Positions 54,396 through 57,116 of a stretch of DNA of 57,116 nucleotides are shown here, one piece after another. The notes beneath the pieces were generated by a model. It was not told the origin of the DNA. It ran no database searches and saw only the letters and a program-made list of their open reading frames with translations. A program made the position numbers and the translations under genes. Origin of the DNA: an uncultured bacterium (GTDB lineage: Bacteria; Chloroflexota; Anaerolineae; J036; Brachytrichaceae); assembly GCA_903921365.1 (NCBI GenBank), contig CAIXPS010000192.1, positions 1-57,116 on the forward strand, written 5' to 3'. Positions within the stretch are counted from its first letter, which is position 1. Each line of letters starts with the position of its first letter.

Positions 54396-56126
54396 ATGAT
54401 AGAGAGAAAAGAATGCGCAACTCACAATTCTTCAAATACTAAAACCAAAATGACACCTAATCCGATCGCGATCCGCTCGTCCCATCGTCTGAAGGGGATG
54501 TGGCTGCCAATTCTGGTGGCCTTTTCCGTCGGACTTTCAATCGTCAGCCCGATCGCCCCTGTAGAAGCGAGAACGCGCGTCGAGCAGAACTCTATCTTTA
54601 GCATTGCTAAACCGATTCCCAGCATCTGTGCGCCGAACTGTGTGGTGACGTACATCGTCACCCGCACGGATGATCCCACGCCGGTGGGCTGCCTGCTGGG
54701 CAACTGTTCGCTGCGCGAAGCGATTCAAGCGGCCAGTGCCGGTTCTGCGGCCTATACCTACAACATCGTCCTTGTCTCTGGCGCTGTTTATGGTCTCAAT
54801 CCGGGCACGTTAAGTGTGTCTAATTCGGTGAACATCTACCTGGCGGGCGATCCGAACACTCCTCAGGCCAATGCGGTGATACAGAGTGGTTTCTCCAATA
54901 CAATCATGTTCGTGCTGAACGGCGCGATGGTGAATATGTCCAATGTGACCATAGAAGGGGGAAGCACTACGGGATATGGCGGTGGCATCTACGTGAGTTC
55001 AGGCGGAGCACTGGCGCTGATCAACGGCGTTGTTACGAACAATATCGCGGCATATAGCGGGGGCGGTATCTTTAACGCCGGCAGCCTGATATTACTGTCG
55101 ACGGTGGTGAGCAATAACCAGGCCGGCGTGAGTTGTGGCGGCGTCGATAGCGCGCAAACCACAAGCATCACCATCCTGAACAGCTCATTCCGCAACAACA
55201 CGGCACAAGTCAACGGTGGTGGATTGTGTATTGCGGCCTTAGCAGTCTCGTTGAGTAATGTGCTCCTTTCAGAAAACCAGGCCTCGACGGGTAACGGCGG
55301 CGGGATGGAATACTATAGCTCGGGCAGTATCAGCATCGACCATCTGGATGCATATATGAACTTGGCCGGAGGGTACGGCGGAGGTATTGCTAACGAGAAT
55401 TCCGACATGACACTGAGCGACAGCAACATCGGCGGGAACACGGCGCGCAGCTTTGGCGGCGGCATCGCGTCCATCGCATCCAACACCAGTCTCCAGATGT
55501 TCAACAGCGCCGTCTACAATAATTCAGCGTGGACCGATGGCGGTGGCGTTGTGACGGCCTATTCTGCTCTGCTCACGATGACCAATGTGACGGTGGCTCA
55601 TAACCTTGCCGGGGGCAATGGCGGTGGTATCGATAGCACCAATGCGTGGTTATTCAACGTAACGATTGACGGCAACCAGGCCGACGCCGACAACAATGGC
55701 AGCGGAGACGGCGGCGGCCTGTATATCCCCGGCTTCAACACGGTTCACATGGCTAACAGCGCAGTAGGCGCCAATACCGACGCGGGCAGCCTACCATCTG
55801 ACTGCGCCGGATCCGGCGCGCTCGATTCACTGGACTACAACCTGCTGCAGAGCAGCACCTGTTACCTTTATGGGGCAACTGCGCACAATATTCTGAACAA
55901 GGATCCGCGACTGGATCAACTGAAGCACATCGGGAGTGCAACCTTCACACAAGACATTCTGCCCGGCAGTCCATTGCTCAATGGCGGCAACCCGACTGGC
56001 TGCATCGGTCCGGACGGGGCTGTGCTGTCGGTTGATCAGCGCGGCTTCAAGCGACCGGTTGGATCACGCTGCGATATTGGAGCGATTGAGCATCAGGTCA
56101 GGACGTTCATACCGTTCAGCCAGTAG
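54396..56126 (+). CDS. Exported CSLREA-domain parallel beta-helix protein
   Basis: A 576-residue exported protein. A basic N-terminus precedes a signal sequence at about residues 34-55 (GMWLPILVAFSVGLSIVSP). The CSLREA motif (LGNCSLREAIQAA, about residues 102-116) is typical of large exported proteins of Chloroflexota and Proteobacteria. It is followed by a right-handed parallel beta-helix (about 150-460) with regular NN-x-A-x-x-x-GGGI turns such as NNIAAYSGGGIFNAGS and NLAGGYGGGIANENS. The ending (LPGSPLLNGGNPTGC, then DQRGFKRP and RCDIGAIEHQ) matches the 'choice-of-anchor Q' region. The last residues are RTFIPFSQ, similar to the tails of two giant proteins nearby. The start is uncertain: ATG 54396 lacks a clear Shine-Dalgarno site, and ATG 54450 is an alternative. 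Probably a surface polysaccharide-binding or adhesin protein. Confidence 0.85.
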   Translation: MIERKECATHNSSNTKTKMTPNPIAIRSSHRLKGMWLPILVAFSVGLSIVSPIAPVEARTRVEQNSIFSIAKPIPSICAPNCVVTYIVTRTDDPTPVGCLLGNCSLREAIQAASAGSAAYTYNIVLVSGAVYGLNPGTLSVSNSVNIYLAGDPNTPQANAVIQSGFSNTIMFVLNGAMVNMSNVTIEGGSTTGYGGGIYVSSGGALALINGVVTNNIAAYSGGGIFNAGSLILLSTVVSNNQAGVSCGGVDSAQTTSITILNSSFRNNTAQVNGGGLCIAALAVSLSNVLLSENQASTGNGGGMEYYSSGSISIDHLDAYMNLAGGYGGGIANENSDMTLSDSNIGGNTARSFGGGIASIASNTSLQMFNSAVYNNSAWTDGGGVVTAYSALLTMTNVTVAHNLAGGNGGGIDSTNAWLFNVTIDGNQADADNNGSGDGGGLYIPGFNTVHMANSAVGANTDAGSLPSDCAGSGALDSLDYNLLQSSTCYLYGATAHNILNKDPRLDQLKHIGSATFTQDILPGSPLLNGGNPTGCIGPDGAVLSVDQRGFKRPVGSRCDIGAIEHQVRTFIPFSQ

Positions 56127-56154
56127 AGTTGCGGGCAGATATGCAATCGCTCGA

Positions 56155-57116
56155 TCACAGTGCCTTCAACGCTCGCTGCAACGAAGGCCGGCGGCGGTAA
56201 TCTTCTTTTAGGCGCGCAAGGTAAGCGTCCCATGTGGCGCCCTGGCCGAGCACGCGATAGGCCTTCTTCACGCGCGCCAGCCACGCGGCGGCCTCGGGAT
56301 AGCGCGAGCTGCTGATTGTGTCGATCAATGCCTGGGCACATTGCTTGCCGGTCTCGACCACCCAGTCAGGACGATGCTGCATCACGCCATCCGCGACGAT
56401 TTCCACGACTTGCGAAGTGAGGCCGCTCCGGGTTTTGCGTGCCAGCGCAATTGCCGCATCCCAGTCCTGCTCGCACAGCAAAATCTCGGCGTGCACCTGG
56501 TGCTGCCACGAGTGCGCCAACTGCTCGTGGAGGTGTATCCTTGTCTCGTCCCACATCTGGCCGGCGAGAGCCTTGATCTCCTGATAGAGCGACAGTGACG
56601 GATGTTCGTCGAACACGGCTATCCAGGCGCGCAGCGCCAGGTCGTTGTCTTTGCGCGATATTGCGATGGGGGCCAGCCAGCGACCCAACTCGGCGCGGGG
56701 TTGCGCCAGCCGCAAGCCACTGCCGGCAAGCGCGACGGCTTCGTCCACCTGGCCAGCTGTGCGCAGTTGTTGCGCCAGCGCCAGCGCATCACCGGCCCGC
56801 TTGAAATGCTGAGCGGCGTATTGCGCCGCCTCTGCGCCGCGGCCCAACTCCGCCAGTTTTTGTGTGTAGCGGAGATGGCGCCCGGCGGCAAGCGCAATAG
56901 CCAGATATCGCTCGTGGTCGGCGCGTCTGTCCAGCACATTTAACTGCGCTTCGACGACGTCGGCCTGGTAATCATCCCCTGGTCTCGCGCCAATTGCGGG
57001 GTCTGCTTCGTCCGCGCGACTGGCGACGGTCCAGCCATACGCAAGCGCATCTCTCACCGCAGGATAGCCGTCATCCCCGATCGTCTTGAGGAGTTTCTTT
57101 TTCTCAGCACTGTTGA
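56155..57116 (-). CDS. C-terminal part of a SWIM zinc finger-type protein, partial
   Basis: The gene enters from the right edge; about 320 C-terminal residues are visible and the frame stays open to 57116. The sequence is an all-helical, TPR-like repeat array (for example RYLAIALAAGRHLRYTQKLA, AQYAAQHFKRAGDALALA, HAEILLCEQDWDAAIALA), ending DTISSSRYPEAAAWLARVKKAYRVLG and a D-A-Y-L-A-R-L-K-E-D-Y-R-R-R tail. This pattern matches the long helical C-terminus of SWIM zinc finger proteins common in Chloroflexota and Actinobacteria. The SWIM motif itself (CxCx(n)CxH) would be outside the window, so the name is an inference. It converges on the beta-helix gene with 28 bp between stops. Confidence 0.7.
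   Translation of the reverse strand, partial: NSAEKKKLLKTIGDDGYPAVRDALAYGWTVASRADEADPAIGARPGDDYQADVVEAQLNVLDRRADHERYLAIALAAGRHLRYTQKLAELGRGAEAAQYAAQHFKRAGDALALAQQLRTAGQVDEAVALAGSGLRLAQPRAELGRWLAPIAISRKDNDLALRAWIAVFDEHPSLSLYQEIKALAGQMWDETRIHLHEQLAHSWQHQVHAEILLCEQDWDAAIALARKTRSGLTSQVVEIVADGVMQHRPDWVVETGKQCAQALIDTISSSRYPEAAAWLARVKKAYRVLGQGATWDAYLARLKEDYRRRPSLQRALKAL

Overview
The window looks like a high-GC chromosomal segment from a member of the Chloroflexota (Anaerolineae-like). This is inferred from a mix of gene types, not from a marker gene. The mix is giant exported PKD/FG-GAP/RHS proteins, a CSLREA beta-helix protein, GT39-type membrane glycosyltransferases, a heterodimeric ABC exporter, a PatZ-like acetyltransferase, an XPB/Ssl2-like helicase-associated protein and a SWIM-type protein. 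I see no rRNA, tRNA, CRISPR array, prophage or plasmid origin.

Layout. (1) Positions 1-4911, minus strand: a five-gene YbhFGSR-like efflux operon (two ATPases, HlyD-type adaptor lipoprotein, two ABC-2 permeases). The last permease runs off the left edge. (2) Positions 5057-12134, plus strand: a UxaA/GarD-family sugar-acid dehydratase, a 943-residue GT39-like membrane protein, an aldehyde dehydrogenase of the alpha-ketoglutaric-semialdehyde type, a small anchored LmeA-like protein and a PF04020 membrane protein. (3) Positions 12221-14817: an AAA ATPase plus DUF4276 (TOPRIM-like) pair that resembles OLD/PARIS-type defence modules, then a REP-associated tyrosine transposase flanked by two inverted REP hairpins. 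(4) Positions 14817-21126, minus strand: a second membrane glycosyltransferase, then a MarR-controlled heterodimeric ABC exporter with a consensus promoter overlapped by three phased direct repeats. (5) Positions 21413-29108: a decayed, defence-rich island. It holds an XRE/ImmA-like regulator with a lost zinc site, a truncated YgjP peptidase, a frameshifted DUF1330 gene, an HsdR N-terminal stub, two PD-(D/E)XK-type nucleases, an HsdM-like C-terminal remnant, a helicase-associated protein with a small partner, and the wreck of a Phd-VapC module. Long palindromic repeats sit among these genes. (6) Positions 29423-32170: an acyl-CoA synthetase/GNAT protein ending in a clear terminator.

(7) Positions 32246-53048, minus strand: the dominant feature, a run of three giant exported proteins (2678, about 2265 and about 1966 residues) with 27-bp and 40-bp gaps, probably one transcription unit of almost 21 kb. 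The first has ten tandem repeats of about 100 residues, a toroid-like domain with a CxxCH haem motif and NEW3/CARDB-like domains. The second is a transglutaminase-like/RHS protein. The third has a squalene-cyclase-like toroid, PKD domains and calcium-binding FG-GAP repeats. Two of them, and the separate beta-helix protein at 54396, end in a similar short C-terminal sequence (F-[VI]-P-x, twice finishing in R), which may be a sorting or anchoring tag. (8) Positions 53318-57116: a sterol-desaturase-family protein, the CSLREA beta-helix protein and the C-terminal part of a SWIM-type protein that continues past the right edge.

The strongest candidates for something undescribed are the giant exported-protein operon with its shared C-terminal signature, the nuclease pair inside a collapsed type I restriction locus, and the ATPase-DUF4276 pair. 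All functions are read from sequence motifs by eye; no database search was run.
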